From: Christensenellaceae bacterium
GTDB lineage: Bacteria > Bacillota > Clostridia > Christensenellales > Borkfalkiaceae
Length of the DNA stretch: 64,000 bases
Assembly (NCBI GenBank): GCA_948890655.1
Contig: CAQTYU010000003.1
Span: 124,001 to 188,000, forward strand
Direction of reading: 5' to 3'
The translations under genes and the position numbers were made by a program. The notes under the pieces are model-generated. The model ran no database searches. It was given only the letters and a program-made list of their open reading frames with translations, and was not told the DNA's origin. Shown here in pieces: positions 25,858 through 32,472 of this stretch. Position 1 is the first letter of the stretch. The number at the start of each line of letters is the position of its first letter.

Positions 25858-25920
25858 ATGGTATTTTTGAGGTGGCTCAGCAATATTATTCAGTTGGCGT
25901 TCTCATTCTTTACACTTTGA
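25858..25920 (+). CDS. micro-gene 1: 20-residue hydrophobic peptide
   Basis: Encodes MVFLRWLSNIIQLAFSFFTL. A strong ribosome site (AAAGGAGG) stands upstream of the ATG. The peptide is hydrophobic with one Arg, one Trp, and polar residues (Ser, Asn, Gln, Ser, Thr) spaced to give an amphipathic helix. It has no Cys and no leader peptide. A nearly identical unit starts exactly 160 bases downstream (15 of 20 residues identical), and each copy has its own hairpin-T-run. Substitutions are conservative, which argues for selection on the protein. I do not recognise the family. Options are a secreted signal sensed by the divergent GHKL kinase, a phenol-soluble-modulin-like peptide, or a type I toxin. 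Confidence 0.7.
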   Translation: MVFLRWLSNIIQLAFSFFTL

Positions 25921-25953
25921 GGATGTCCCTGGCTTCTTAAAACAAGAAGAAAG

Positions 25954-25989
25954 GCGAGTTACGTGTGGTAGCGTAGCCCGCTCTTTTTT
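25954..25989 (+). terminator. terminator/hairpin after micro-gene 1
   Basis: GCGAGTTACG / CGTAGCCCGC (one mismatch, two G-T pairs possible), then TCTTTTTT. The matching hairpin of copy 2 keeps pairing with different bases in the inner stem. There is no room for a promoter between this T run and micro-gene 2, so it must let some transcripts pass. Confidence 0.8.
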
Positions 25990-26017
25990 AATTAAAAGAA
26001 AAAAGGAGGTGTACGGC

Positions 26018-26080
26018 ATGGCGTTTTTAAGATGGCTCAGCGGCTTAATTCAGTGGGCTTTCTCATTTTTTACAATCTGA
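26018..26080 (+). CDS. micro-gene 2: 20-residue hydrophobic peptide, tandem paralogue
   Basis: Encodes MAFLRWLSGLIQWAFSFFTI with AAAAGGAGG upstream. It differs from micro-gene 1 only at positions 2, 9, 10, 13 and 20, by V/A, N/G, I/L, L/W and L/I. The nucleotide sequence between and around the two is less conserved than the coding part, ribosome site and hairpin, so this is an old tandem duplication kept under selection. The same functional options apply as for copy 1. Phe/Trp richness recalls attenuator leader peptides, but no biosynthetic gene follows; the next gene is a tRNA with its own promoter. Confidence 0.7.
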   Translation: MAFLRWLSGLIQWAFSFFTI

Positions 26081-26114
26081 GGATAAAACCTTTACTTCTT
26101 TAAACGGGAAGGAG

Positions 26115-26149
26115 GCGAGTTGTGCGATGGCGCAGCCCGCTCTTTTTTT
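26115..26149 (+). terminator. terminator after micro-gene 2
   Basis: GCGAGTTGTGC / GCGCAGCCCGC with a GATG loop, then TCTTTTTTT. It is homologous to the hairpin of copy 1, with compensating changes (TACG/CGTA there, TGTGC/GCGCA here). Confidence 0.85.
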
Positions 26150-26168
26150 AGTTTTGATTAAAAATCGT

Positions 26169-26197
26169 TTGACAATGAAAAATATATTTTATATAAT
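26169..26197 (+). promoter_or_regulatory. promoter of tRNA-Arg
   Basis: TTGACA (26169-26174), 17-base spacer, TATAAT (26192-26197); a perfect consensus. Confidence 0.92.
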
Positions 26198-26222
26198 ATG
26201 TTAGCTTAAAAGAGTTTTAAAT

Positions 26223-26299
26223 GCGCTGTTAGCTCAATTGGATAGAGCGTTGGTCTACGGAACCAAAGGCTGGGGATTCGAGCTCCTCACGGCGCACCA
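26223..26299 (+). tRNA. tRNA-Arg (anticodon ACG), CCA encoded
   Basis: 77 bases. The acceptor stem GCGCTGT pairs with ACGGCGC (one G-T). The anticodon loop CTACGGA inside TTGGT/ACCAA gives anticodon ACG. The T loop is TTCGAGC in a GGGGA/TCCTC stem, and the discriminator A plus CCA is encoded. A34 would be edited to inosine to read CGU/CGC/CGA. It has its own consensus promoter and terminator. Confidence 0.96.
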
Positions 26300-26305
26300 G
26301 CTAAC

Positions 26306-26335
26306 CCCGATTCGGAACGAATCGGGCGTTTTTTT
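26306..26335 (+). terminator. terminator of tRNA-Arg
   Basis: CCCGATTCG-GAA-CGAATCGGG then CG and a T run. Confidence 0.92.
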
Positions 26336-26396
26336 GTGTTAAATCGGTACAAAAAAATAATTTTAACCGTTTTTTTATGAGAAAGAGGTTATTTTC

Positions 26397-26424
26397 ATTA
26401 TATAATCAGCGGCGGGATTGTCAA
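26397..26424 (-). promoter_or_regulatory. minus-strand promoter downstream of the XRE gene
   Basis: TTGACA (26419-26424), 16 bases, TATAAT (26397-26402) on the minus strand. It sits just after the XRE stop and reads towards tRNA-Arg and the micro-genes on their antisense strand. No minus-strand gene follows before the kinase. Confidence 0.55.
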
Positions 26425-26433
26425 TAGCCGAAC

Positions 26434-26772
26434 TTAACCGTCCTTGGTCTTTCCGGCAAGATTAGCCGTTAAACTTTTTATCAGTTCTTTATTTTCCGAA
26501 TTGAGCTTGCGGAAATTTTTTATAAGAGTCTGTTCCGCCGAAGAAACATTGGACGCAAAAATAACGGAGTCGTAATCGCTCCGTCTGCCCGTAAGATAAT
26601 CGAGAGAGCATTGAAAATAATCGGCAATTTTAATCAGCGCGGTATAATCGGGCAGTCTGTTTAATTTAGTCCAGCCGATTACAGTTGTATAAGGTATGCC
26701 GCTTTTTTCGGCGAACTGTTTTTTATTAAGTTCATTTTCGGAAAGTAACTCGTTAAAAATTTCTAAAAACAT
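26434..26772 (-). CDS. XRE family helix-turn-helix regulator
   Basis: 112 residues from the ATG at 26772; an in-frame ATG at 26799 adds nine residues but neither has a strong ribosome site. The HTH_3 domain covers about residues 5-62 (NKKQFAEKSGIPYTTVIGW, then YTALIKIADYFQCSLDYLTG), as in small phage-repressor-like regulators. A helical tail of about 45 residues probably forms the dimer. Repeats of TAATTAGGTA in the upstream region suggest autoregulation. Its link to the micro-gene/kinase locus is only positional. Confidence 0.88.
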   Translation of the reverse strand: MFLEIFNELLSENELNKKQFAEKSGIPYTTVIGWTKLNRLPDYTALIKIADYFQCSLDYLTGRRSDYDSVIFASNVSSAEQTLIKNFRKLNSENKELIKSLTANLAGKTKDG

Positions 26773-26806
26773 AATAATCTTTTGCTGTAATTTTATCATA
26801 AATTTC

Positions 26807-26866
26807 TAATTAGGTAATTTAGATACCTTAAAAGATATTTGAAAATAATATTTATCTAATTAGGTA
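26807..26866. promoter_or_regulatory. candidate operator repeats of the XRE regulator
   Basis: TAATTAGGTA occurs directly at 26807-26816 and 26857-26866. The first copy is followed by an inverted partial copy, TACCTTA (26824-26830). The sites lie in the XRE gene's promoter region. Confidence 0.55.
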
Positions 26867-26894
26867 TTTTTATTCAAAAAGATAATTATAGAAA

Positions 26895-26922
26895 GCCGCC
26901 CGCGCTTTAATGCGCGGGCGGC
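26895..26922 (-). terminator. hairpin after the pepV gene
   Basis: GCCGCCCGCGC / GCGCGGGCGGC, 11 bp. On the minus strand it is followed by a T-rich stretch of modest quality. Confidence 0.75.
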
Positions 26923-26943
26923 AAACTGCAGGGATGATTTATT

Positions 26944-28206
26944 TTATTCGGTAAGACGTTTTAAGGCGAGAGTATAAATTTTGTAACATTTTTCGATTTT
27001 TTCAAAAGTTATATACTCGTTTGCCTGATGAATCGTATTTTCTTCGCCGGCTTCTTCGGGACCGAACGCCGCGCCGTATTTTAACGCGCGGGCATAAGTT
27101 CCGCCGCCTATCGCTACGGGTTCGGCGTTTTTGCCGGTTACTTCGTTATAAACGTTGCAGAGCGTTTTTATGAGAAAACTGTTTTTGTCGTTGTACAGGG
27201 GGGACTGCGCGTGCAATATTTCATAGCGGAGGTTTTGCGCGCTTATACCTTCGGTGATTTTTGCGGCGTCGAAAGTTACGGGGTAGCGGACGTCGAATAT
27301 TACTTCGATATAATCTTTGCCGCCGCTTATTAAGTTCGGCGAAAAGGTTAATACGCCGGAATCGTCTCTGGTGTCGTTTACGTCCTTAAAGCCGAAAAAT
27401 TCAACGAAAAGGGAGTTGTAAAGTTCGTTTAAGCCGAGATATTGCAAAATCGGTGCGATTGCGTTTTTGCCGAGTTCGGGGGTGGAGCCGTGTGCGGATT
27501 TTCCTTTTGAAATTATTTTGCCGTCTTTAAACGTCACCCCGAAAGTTTTAAGCTTTTCTTTATTTTCGGGGCGTTGAATTTCGCAATAACCGCACACCAT
27601 ATTTGCCCTTTCGCCGCCTTTAAGGGAAGAAAAATCGCCTTTAACGGGATAGGTTATCTTTATTTGCAAGATGCCCTTTTCGGCAAATATTACGGGAAAG
27701 TCGGCGTCGGGGGAAATTCCCTCTTCGGGCATATGCGCGTGTTTTTTGTAATATTCAATGCATTCCCAACCGTTTTCTTCGTTGCAGCCTACAATGAGTT
27801 TTATCTTTCTTTTGGGGATGAACCCGCTTTCTTTAAGCGCTTTCAATGCGTAAAGGGCTATTATTGCAGGTCCTTTGTCGTCCATTGCGCCTCTGCCCCA
27901 GATTTTTTTGTTTTCGCAGTCTATTTCGCCGCCGAAAGGCTCGTGCGTCCAGCCTCCGCCTGCGGGGACTACGTCGAGGTGCGCCAAAACCGCAAATTCT
28001 TTTCCCTCGCCGAAGATAACTTCGCCGGCATAACCCCGGTAATCGTGCGTTTCGAAACCGAAACTTTTTGCCAGGTTTAAGAAGTAATCAAGCGAAGCTC
28101 TTGCGCCTTTGCCGAAGGGCGCGCCGCTTTCGGGGGTGCTCTGCGAGGAGTCGAATTTTATGATTTCGGAGATTTTTTGAATAATTTCGGTTAATTCGTA
28201 TTGCAT
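26944..28206 (-). CDS. pepV: M20 family dipeptidase, PepV/Sapep type
   Basis: 420 residues. Metal ligands are in the family motifs: VLAHLDVVPAGGGW (first His-Asp), WGRGAMDDKGPAI (bridging Asp), VGCNEENGWEC (Glu pair), and a final His in the C-terminal part near GEENTIHQANEYI. The lid domain holds the second conserved His. PepV enzymes cleave dipeptides, including unusual ones, with two zinc ions in the cytosol. It is monocistronic; a plausible promoter (TTTACC-N17-TATAAT, 28240-28268, minus) precedes it. Confidence 0.93.
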   Translation of the reverse strand: MQYELTEIIQKISEIIKFDSSQSTPESGAPFGKGARASLDYFLNLAKSFGFETHDYRGYAGEVIFGEGKEFAVLAHLDVVPAGGGWTHEPFGGEIDCENKKIWGRGAMDDKGPAIIALYALKALKESGFIPKRKIKLIVGCNEENGWECIEYYKKHAHMPEEGISPDADFPVIFAEKGILQIKITYPVKGDFSSLKGGERANMVCGYCEIQRPENKEKLKTFGVTFKDGKIISKGKSAHGSTPELGKNAIAPILQYLGLNELYNSLFVEFFGFKDVNDTRDDSGVLTFSPNLISGGKDYIEVIFDVRYPVTFDAAKITEGISAQNLRYEILHAQSPLYNDKNSFLIKTLCNVYNEVTGKNAEPVAIGGGTYARALKYGAAFGPEEAGEENTIHQANEYITFEKIEKCYKIYTLALKRLTE

Positions 28207-28239
28207 TTTAAACCTTCTTTAAAATTGTCGTGTAAAATC

Positions 28240-28270
28240 ATTATACACATTTTTTAATTTGTGGTAAAAT
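28240..28270. promoter_or_regulatory. overlapping divergent promoters of pepV and the sensor kinase
   Basis: Minus strand: TTTACC (28263-28268), 17 bases, TATAAT (28240-28245). Plus strand: TAAAAT (28265-28270), preceded by TGTGG, is the only -10-like element before the kinase gene. The two cannot be occupied at the same time. Confidence 0.5.
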
Positions 28271-28309
28271 AAATGAGAGCAAAATATTAAAATTTGCGCG
28301 GACGGAGAA

Positions 28310-29530
28310 ATGTCTTTTAAGTTAAACAAGTCAAAAGTAAACGATTATATAAAAATCAGTCTGATAGTAATATTGCTGGCGGTGGAAATTGTTGTTTGCG
28401 CCCAGGCGTATACGTTGATTGGCGATGAACCGCTGGAATTTATTTCGCTTATCGTATGTTGCGCGACGCTTGCCGTTTTAGAGGGAGTTAACCAGTTGGC
28501 AATTAAAAACTTTGCGGCGAAGATGGTGTTTTACGGGCTGGACTCCGCACTGCTTTTAACGATATGCGTGCTGACGGGCAATTCCTTTCTTGCGGCGCTT
28601 TATTGCATTGTCCTGACGGGATGTTATATGTCGGTGGACAGGTTCAGGGACAGGTCGGTACTTTTTGGTACAAGCTGTTTTCTGTTCGTGGTTTCGTTTA
28701 TCGTGGGTTGGGTAATTCAGAACGCGGGCGCTGATATTTATAACAGCGTTGTTGAAATTCTGAGCGGCGTGCTGTTCGGACTTCTGGCGATTTTACTCGA
28801 TTATATTATCGTGCAGTTTCTCATTAAGTTTTACAACACAAACAGAGAACTGAGGGAAGCGGTTAAGCTTGCTGACGAAAAAAAGGCGGAGGCGGAAGCC
28901 GCGCACGAGCAACTGACTATTACGAAAGTGTTTGAAGAACGCAACCGTATTGCAAGGGATATTCACGACAACGCGGGGCATTCGCTGACAACCGTTATTA
29001 TGCAGACGGAAGCGGCGAAACTTATTATCGAAGATAACCCTGCGGAAGCGAAAAACCGCATAATATCTGCCAACATTCAGGCGAAAAACGCTTTGGAACA
29101 ATTGAGGGAGAGCGTACATCTTCTGGCGGGAAGACAGCAAATAAGACCGCTTCGCGAAGAGTTGGGGGAGATAATTGCGCAGACTATAGACGGAACACAG
29201 ATACGCGCAAGATATGATATTTCGGAAGTGAAGACGAGCGTGGAGCAGTACCGCTATATTTGCAATACGGTTAAAGAGCTGCTGGCGAACGGAATAAGGC
29301 ACGGCAACGCGACGGCGTTTTATATAGAGCTGAAACAGGCCGGAGAGAATATTAATCTGCTTGTTTCGGACAATGGTTCCGGCGTCGCCGGCGAAGTTAA
29401 GGAAGGTTACGGGCTGAAGGGTATAAGGGAAAGAGCCGAGGCTTTAGGCGGCGGTTGCCGCTATGCAAGCGAGGCGGAAGAAGGATTCGAAACGGAAATC
29501 TATTTGCCGGTATATAAGGAGGAAGAATGA
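28310..29530 (+). CDS. sensor histidine kinase, NarL/DesK type (HisKA_3)
   Basis: 406 residues. Five or six membrane helices fill about residues 15-175, with no large outer domain. The HisKA_3 dimer helix has the phospho-acceptor in ERNRIARDIHDNAGHSLTTV. The ATPase domain shows NTVKELLANGIRHGNA (N box) and DNGSGV with GYGLKGIRERAEALGG (G boxes). The stop overlaps the next start by four bases (ATGA), so it is co-translated with its response regulator. The signal is unknown; a membrane-embedded or membrane-state signal is likely. Confidence 0.93.
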   Translation: MSFKLNKSKVNDYIKISLIVILLAVEIVVCAQAYTLIGDEPLEFISLIVCCATLAVLEGVNQLAIKNFAAKMVFYGLDSALLLTICVLTGNSFLAALYCIVLTGCYMSVDRFRDRSVLFGTSCFLFVVSFIVGWVIQNAGADIYNSVVEILSGVLFGLLAILLDYIIVQFLIKFYNTNRELREAVKLADEKKAEAEAAHEQLTITKVFEERNRIARDIHDNAGHSLTTVIMQTEAAKLIIEDNPAEAKNRIISANIQAKNALEQLRESVHLLAGRQQIRPLREELGEIIAQTIDGTQIRARYDISEVKTSVEQYRYICNTVKELLANGIRHGNATAFYIELKQAGENINLLVSDNGSGVAGEVKEGYGLKGIRERAEALGGGCRYASEAEEGFETEIYLPVYKEEE

Positions 29531-30165
29531 TAAAAGTACTTTTGGTGGACGACCAGCAGATTCTTGCTGAGGGAATAAAGTCTGTTCTTGAAACGAGTAA
29601 ATCGATAAAGGTCATCGGCATTGCGCTCGACGGTGCGCAGGCGGTGGAAAAGTGCGCGGAACTTAAACCCGACGTTGTTCTTATGGATATACGTATGCCA
29701 AATATGAACGGCGTTGTGGCGACGAAACGCATAAAAGAGACGGACGATAAGATTAAAATTATTATTTTGACCACTTTTGACGACAGCGATTATATTCTGA
29801 GCGCGATAAATAACGGCGCGAGCGGCTACCTTTTAAAAGATATAGGCTCGACGGCGCTAATTGACGCGGTTAAAAACGCTTACGCCGGCGATACGATACT
29901 TCCTGCAAAGATAGCAAAAAAGATAACGGACGCCGCGGCGATGGTTTCTTCGGACAAGGAATATAAGCTGAGAAGGTCGTTTAATCTTTCGGAGCGTGAA
30001 GTGGAGATTGCGTTGATGCTTTTCGACGGGTTTACCAACAGGCAGATTGCAACCGCGCTTAAGCTGTCGGACGGTACCGCGCGGAACTATATAAGCACGA
30101 TTTATCTTAAATTGGGCGTTGACGGCCGCGCCGCCGCCGTGGAGAAAATACGGAGCCAGATTTAA
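29527..30165 (+). CDS. response regulator, NarL/LuxR family
   Basis: 212 residues. The receiver domain has the acidic pair in VDDQQIL, the phosphorylated Asp54 in VVLMDIRMPNMNG and the later Lys in GYLLKDIG. The DNA-binding domain is LuxR-type HTH (LSEREVEIALMLFDGFTNRQ, then ATALKLSDGTARNYISTIYL). It is partner of the kinase directly upstream. A terminator follows. Confidence 0.95.
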   Translation: MIKVLLVDDQQILAEGIKSVLETSKSIKVIGIALDGAQAVEKCAELKPDVVLMDIRMPNMNGVVATKRIKETDDKIKIIILTTFDDSDYILSAINNGASGYLLKDIGSTALIDAVKNAYAGDTILPAKIAKKITDAAAMVSSDKEYKLRRSFNLSEREVEIALMLFDGFTNRQIATALKLSDGTARNYISTIYLKLGVDGRAAAVEKIRSQI

Positions 30166-30192
30166 TTTATAAACAATAAAGCGATAAATAAT

Positions 30193-30225
30193 AAAGCGCC
30201 GCGCAATAAAATTGCGCGGCGCTTT
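30193..30225. terminator. bidirectional terminator
   Basis: AAAGCGCCGCGCAAT / ATTGCGCGGCGCTTT around AAA, a 15-bp perfect stem between convergent genes. Confidence 0.88.
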
Positions 30226-30259
30226 GCCTGTATTTGCGGCGGTTGCCGTGTTTTTTAAT

Positions 30260-31126
30260 TTAAATTTCGATAAGTTCGTATTCTGTGGAACCGACGCCGA
30301 GTTTTTTCGCCGCGTTTACCGTGAGTATGCCGTTGCGGCTTTCGACTCTTTCGAGAAAATGTTTTTGCCCCGCATCGTCTTTTGCCGCGTAGACCAAATC
30401 GAGGCACGCTTTATCGATTGCGACGGGGTCGAGAGAAGCTAAAATGCCTATATCTTTCATACAGGGATTTTCGGCAACCGCACAGCAGTCGCAGTCAACC
30501 GACATGTTTTTCATCACGTTTATATAAACCGCATTGCCTTTGAAATAACGTACGATGGATAACGCTGCGTCCGCCATAGACTTTAAAAATTCGTCGTGGT
30601 CGGAAGTCCAGATTTTTTCCGTGTTGCCCGCTCCGTGGATGTACGCTTTGCCGTAAGAGGATGCGATTCCTATTGCAAGCTGTTTTAAAGCGCCGCCGTA
30701 GCCGCCCATCGGGTGTCCTTTGAAGTGTGAGAGGACAAGAAGCGACTGATAGTTTGCAAGATTTTTGCCGGCATAATTCTTTTTTATGATTTCCCCGTCG
30801 GGTATGTCGAGCACCAAATCGGGACCTTCGGCGTCTAAAAGGTCGACCTTGAAGTATTTGCTCCAACCGTGTTTTTCAAGCGTTTTAAGGTGCTTTTCCG
30901 TGGTGTTGCGCTCGCCTTCGTAAGCGGTGTTGCATTCGGTAACAGTTCCGCCGACGTGTTCTATTATAGGTTTCCAGAAGTCGGGCCTTATAAAGTTCTG
31001 GTTTCCGACTTCGCCGGAATGCAGTTTGACGGCAACATTGCCTTTAAGACGTTTTTGACAGAGGTCGAAGAGTTCAACCGTCTTTTCGGGTGTAATTTCG
31101 CGTGAGAAATAAACTTTTGACTTCAT
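30260..31126 (-). CDS. DUF362 domain protein
   Basis: 288 residues from the ATG at 31126 (AAGGTG seven bases upstream); a GTG nine bases earlier is possible. It matches the DUF362 pattern: VAVKLHSGEVGNQNFIRP near the start, SHFKGHPMGGYGGALKQLAI in the middle and DIGILASLDPVAIDKACLDL near the end. Many relatives carry a C-terminal 2[4Fe-4S] ferredoxin domain, which is absent here. A CDCCAVAENPC cluster at about residues 211-221 could hold a metal or an Fe-S site. The reaction is unknown; the family has redox and nucleophilic-enzyme associations. Confidence 0.85.
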   Translation of the reverse strand: MKSKVYFSREITPEKTVELFDLCQKRLKGNVAVKLHSGEVGNQNFIRPDFWKPIIEHVGGTVTECNTAYEGERNTTEKHLKTLEKHGWSKYFKVDLLDAEGPDLVLDIPDGEIIKKNYAGKNLANYQSLLVLSHFKGHPMGGYGGALKQLAIGIASSYGKAYIHGAGNTEKIWTSDHDEFLKSMADAALSIVRYFKGNAVYINVMKNMSVDCDCCAVAENPCMKDIGILASLDPVAIDKACLDLVYAAKDDAGQKHFLERVESRNGILTVNAAKKLGVGSTEYELIEI

Positions 31127-31183
31127 GTGCCGCACCTTGAAAATTTTTATGGGTTCAGCGGTTACCCCGCTTATATCACGATT

Positions 31184-32413
31184 TTAATCGCGTTTGGTTG
31201 GCTTCTTTTGGGGCAGTTCGTAAAATTTTGCAAGTCCGCCCGAAGAAGTTTCACGGTAACTGTTAAGTAAATCCTTGCCGGTGTTGTACATGGTTTTAAC
31301 TATTACGTCGAAGGTGATTTTGCGGGTGTCGGTTAAAAAGTTTGCAAGTGAGACTGCGTTGATTGCGCGCATTGCGGCGACGGCGTTGCGTTCTATGCAG
31401 GGAATTTGCACCAATCCGGCAATGGGGTCGCAAGTTAAGCCCAAATGGTGTTCCATTGCAACTTCCGCGGCGTATTCAATTTGTTTTAAGCCCATTTCGA
31501 ACAACTCGGCAAGCGCCGCCGCCGCCATGGAGCATGCCGAGCCTATTTCCGCCTGACAGCCGCACTCGGCGCCGCTTATCGAGGCGTTGGTTTTAATTAT
31601 ATTTCCTATAATTCCTCCCGCCGCCAAAGCGCGGACGATTTGCGTGTCGGAGAAACCCCGCGTTTCCTGCATATATTTCAAGACGGAGGGGACCACGCTG
31701 CACGCCCCGCACGTGGGCGCGGTTACTATAATTCCGCCCGATGCGTTCTGTTCGCTTGTGGCAAAGGCGTACGAGCAGACCAGTCTGTTTTCGCGCGTTT
31801 GTGCGGATTCGTCTATGTGGCGCTGGTTATAAAGCTTTTGAGCGCGCCGTTTTGTGCCTAAAACGCCGGGGAGAGTGCCGGAAGTTGTCAAACCCTTGTG
31901 GATTGTAAGCTTCATACGCTCCCAAACGGTTAAAAGGTAATCGAAAACGCCTTCGCCCTCGAATTCTTTTACGTATTCCCAAAGACGCAACTTGTGCGCC
32001 TTGCAATAATCTGAAATTTCGGTGTAGGTTTTATGCGGATAGACGTCGTTCTTGACGTAGGGCTTTTTTTCTCCGTCGAAAACTATTGAGCCGCCGCCCA
32101 CGCTGTAAACGCGCTTTTTATCCAAAACTTCTCCGCCCCTGAAGATTTCCACGTCCATTGTGTTGGGGTGGACGGGGCAGGGGGAAACCGCGTCCCACAA
32201 TACTTCGCATTTTGCAGGCGAAGCTGTTTTTTTGAGCACAGTGTCGGTGCCGTGCCCTTCGCCGGTAAGCGCGAGCGAGCCGTAGAGCGTAACTTTAAAA
32301 AGGTCGGCTTTAGGGAAGCGTTCCTTTAAGGTTTTTATTGCTCTTTCGGGGCCCATAGTGTGCGAGCTGGACGGTCCGCGCCCCGTTTTGTAAAGTTCGC
32401 AAAGTGACTGCAT
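31184..32413 (-). CDS. sdaA: L-serine ammonia-lyase (iron-sulfur L-serine dehydratase)
   Basis: 409 residues, the single-chain form with beta domain then alpha domain. The N-terminal part has KTGRGPSSSHTMGPERAI and GSLALTGEGHGTD. The catalytic part has TAPTCGACSVVPSVLKYMQ, GAECGCQAEIGSACSMAAAA and LTCDPIAGLVQIPCIERN, which supply the three cysteine ligands of the [4Fe-4S] cluster. The enzyme converts L-serine to pyruvate and ammonia in the cytosol and is oxygen-sensitive, in keeping with an anaerobe. It is 57 bases upstream of the DUF362 gene, which may be co-transcribed. Confidence 0.96.
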   Translation of the reverse strand: MQSLCELYKTGRGPSSSHTMGPERAIKTLKERFPKADLFKVTLYGSLALTGEGHGTDTVLKKTASPAKCEVLWDAVSPCPVHPNTMDVEIFRGGEVLDKKRVYSVGGGSIVFDGEKKPYVKNDVYPHKTYTEISDYCKAHKLRLWEYVKEFEGEGVFDYLLTVWERMKLTIHKGLTTSGTLPGVLGTKRRAQKLYNQRHIDESAQTRENRLVCSYAFATSEQNASGGIIVTAPTCGACSVVPSVLKYMQETRGFSDTQIVRALAAGGIIGNIIKTNASISGAECGCQAEIGSACSMAAAALAELFEMGLKQIEYAAEVAMEHHLGLTCDPIAGLVQIPCIERNAVAAMRAINAVSLANFLTDTRKITFDVIVKTMYNTGKDLLNSYRETSSGGLAKFYELPQKKPTKRD

Positions 32414-32472
32414 ATTTTACCTTTTTAAAAATTAAACCGCATATATCACGTGTTTTCAGCCGTTTTAACGGA

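Noticed and set aside
25858..26150. Phe/Trp attenuation leader peptides
   Set aside because: No aromatic-amino-acid biosynthesis or uptake gene follows; the next gene is a tRNA with its own promoter, and the Phe/Trp codons do not precede alternative antiterminator stems that I can see.
24231..26922. Similar GC-rich palindromes (GCCGCCCGCG) as mobile repeat elements or a CRISPR array
   Set aside because: Each copy sits at a gene end and works as a terminator stem; loops and flanks differ and there is no regular spacing.
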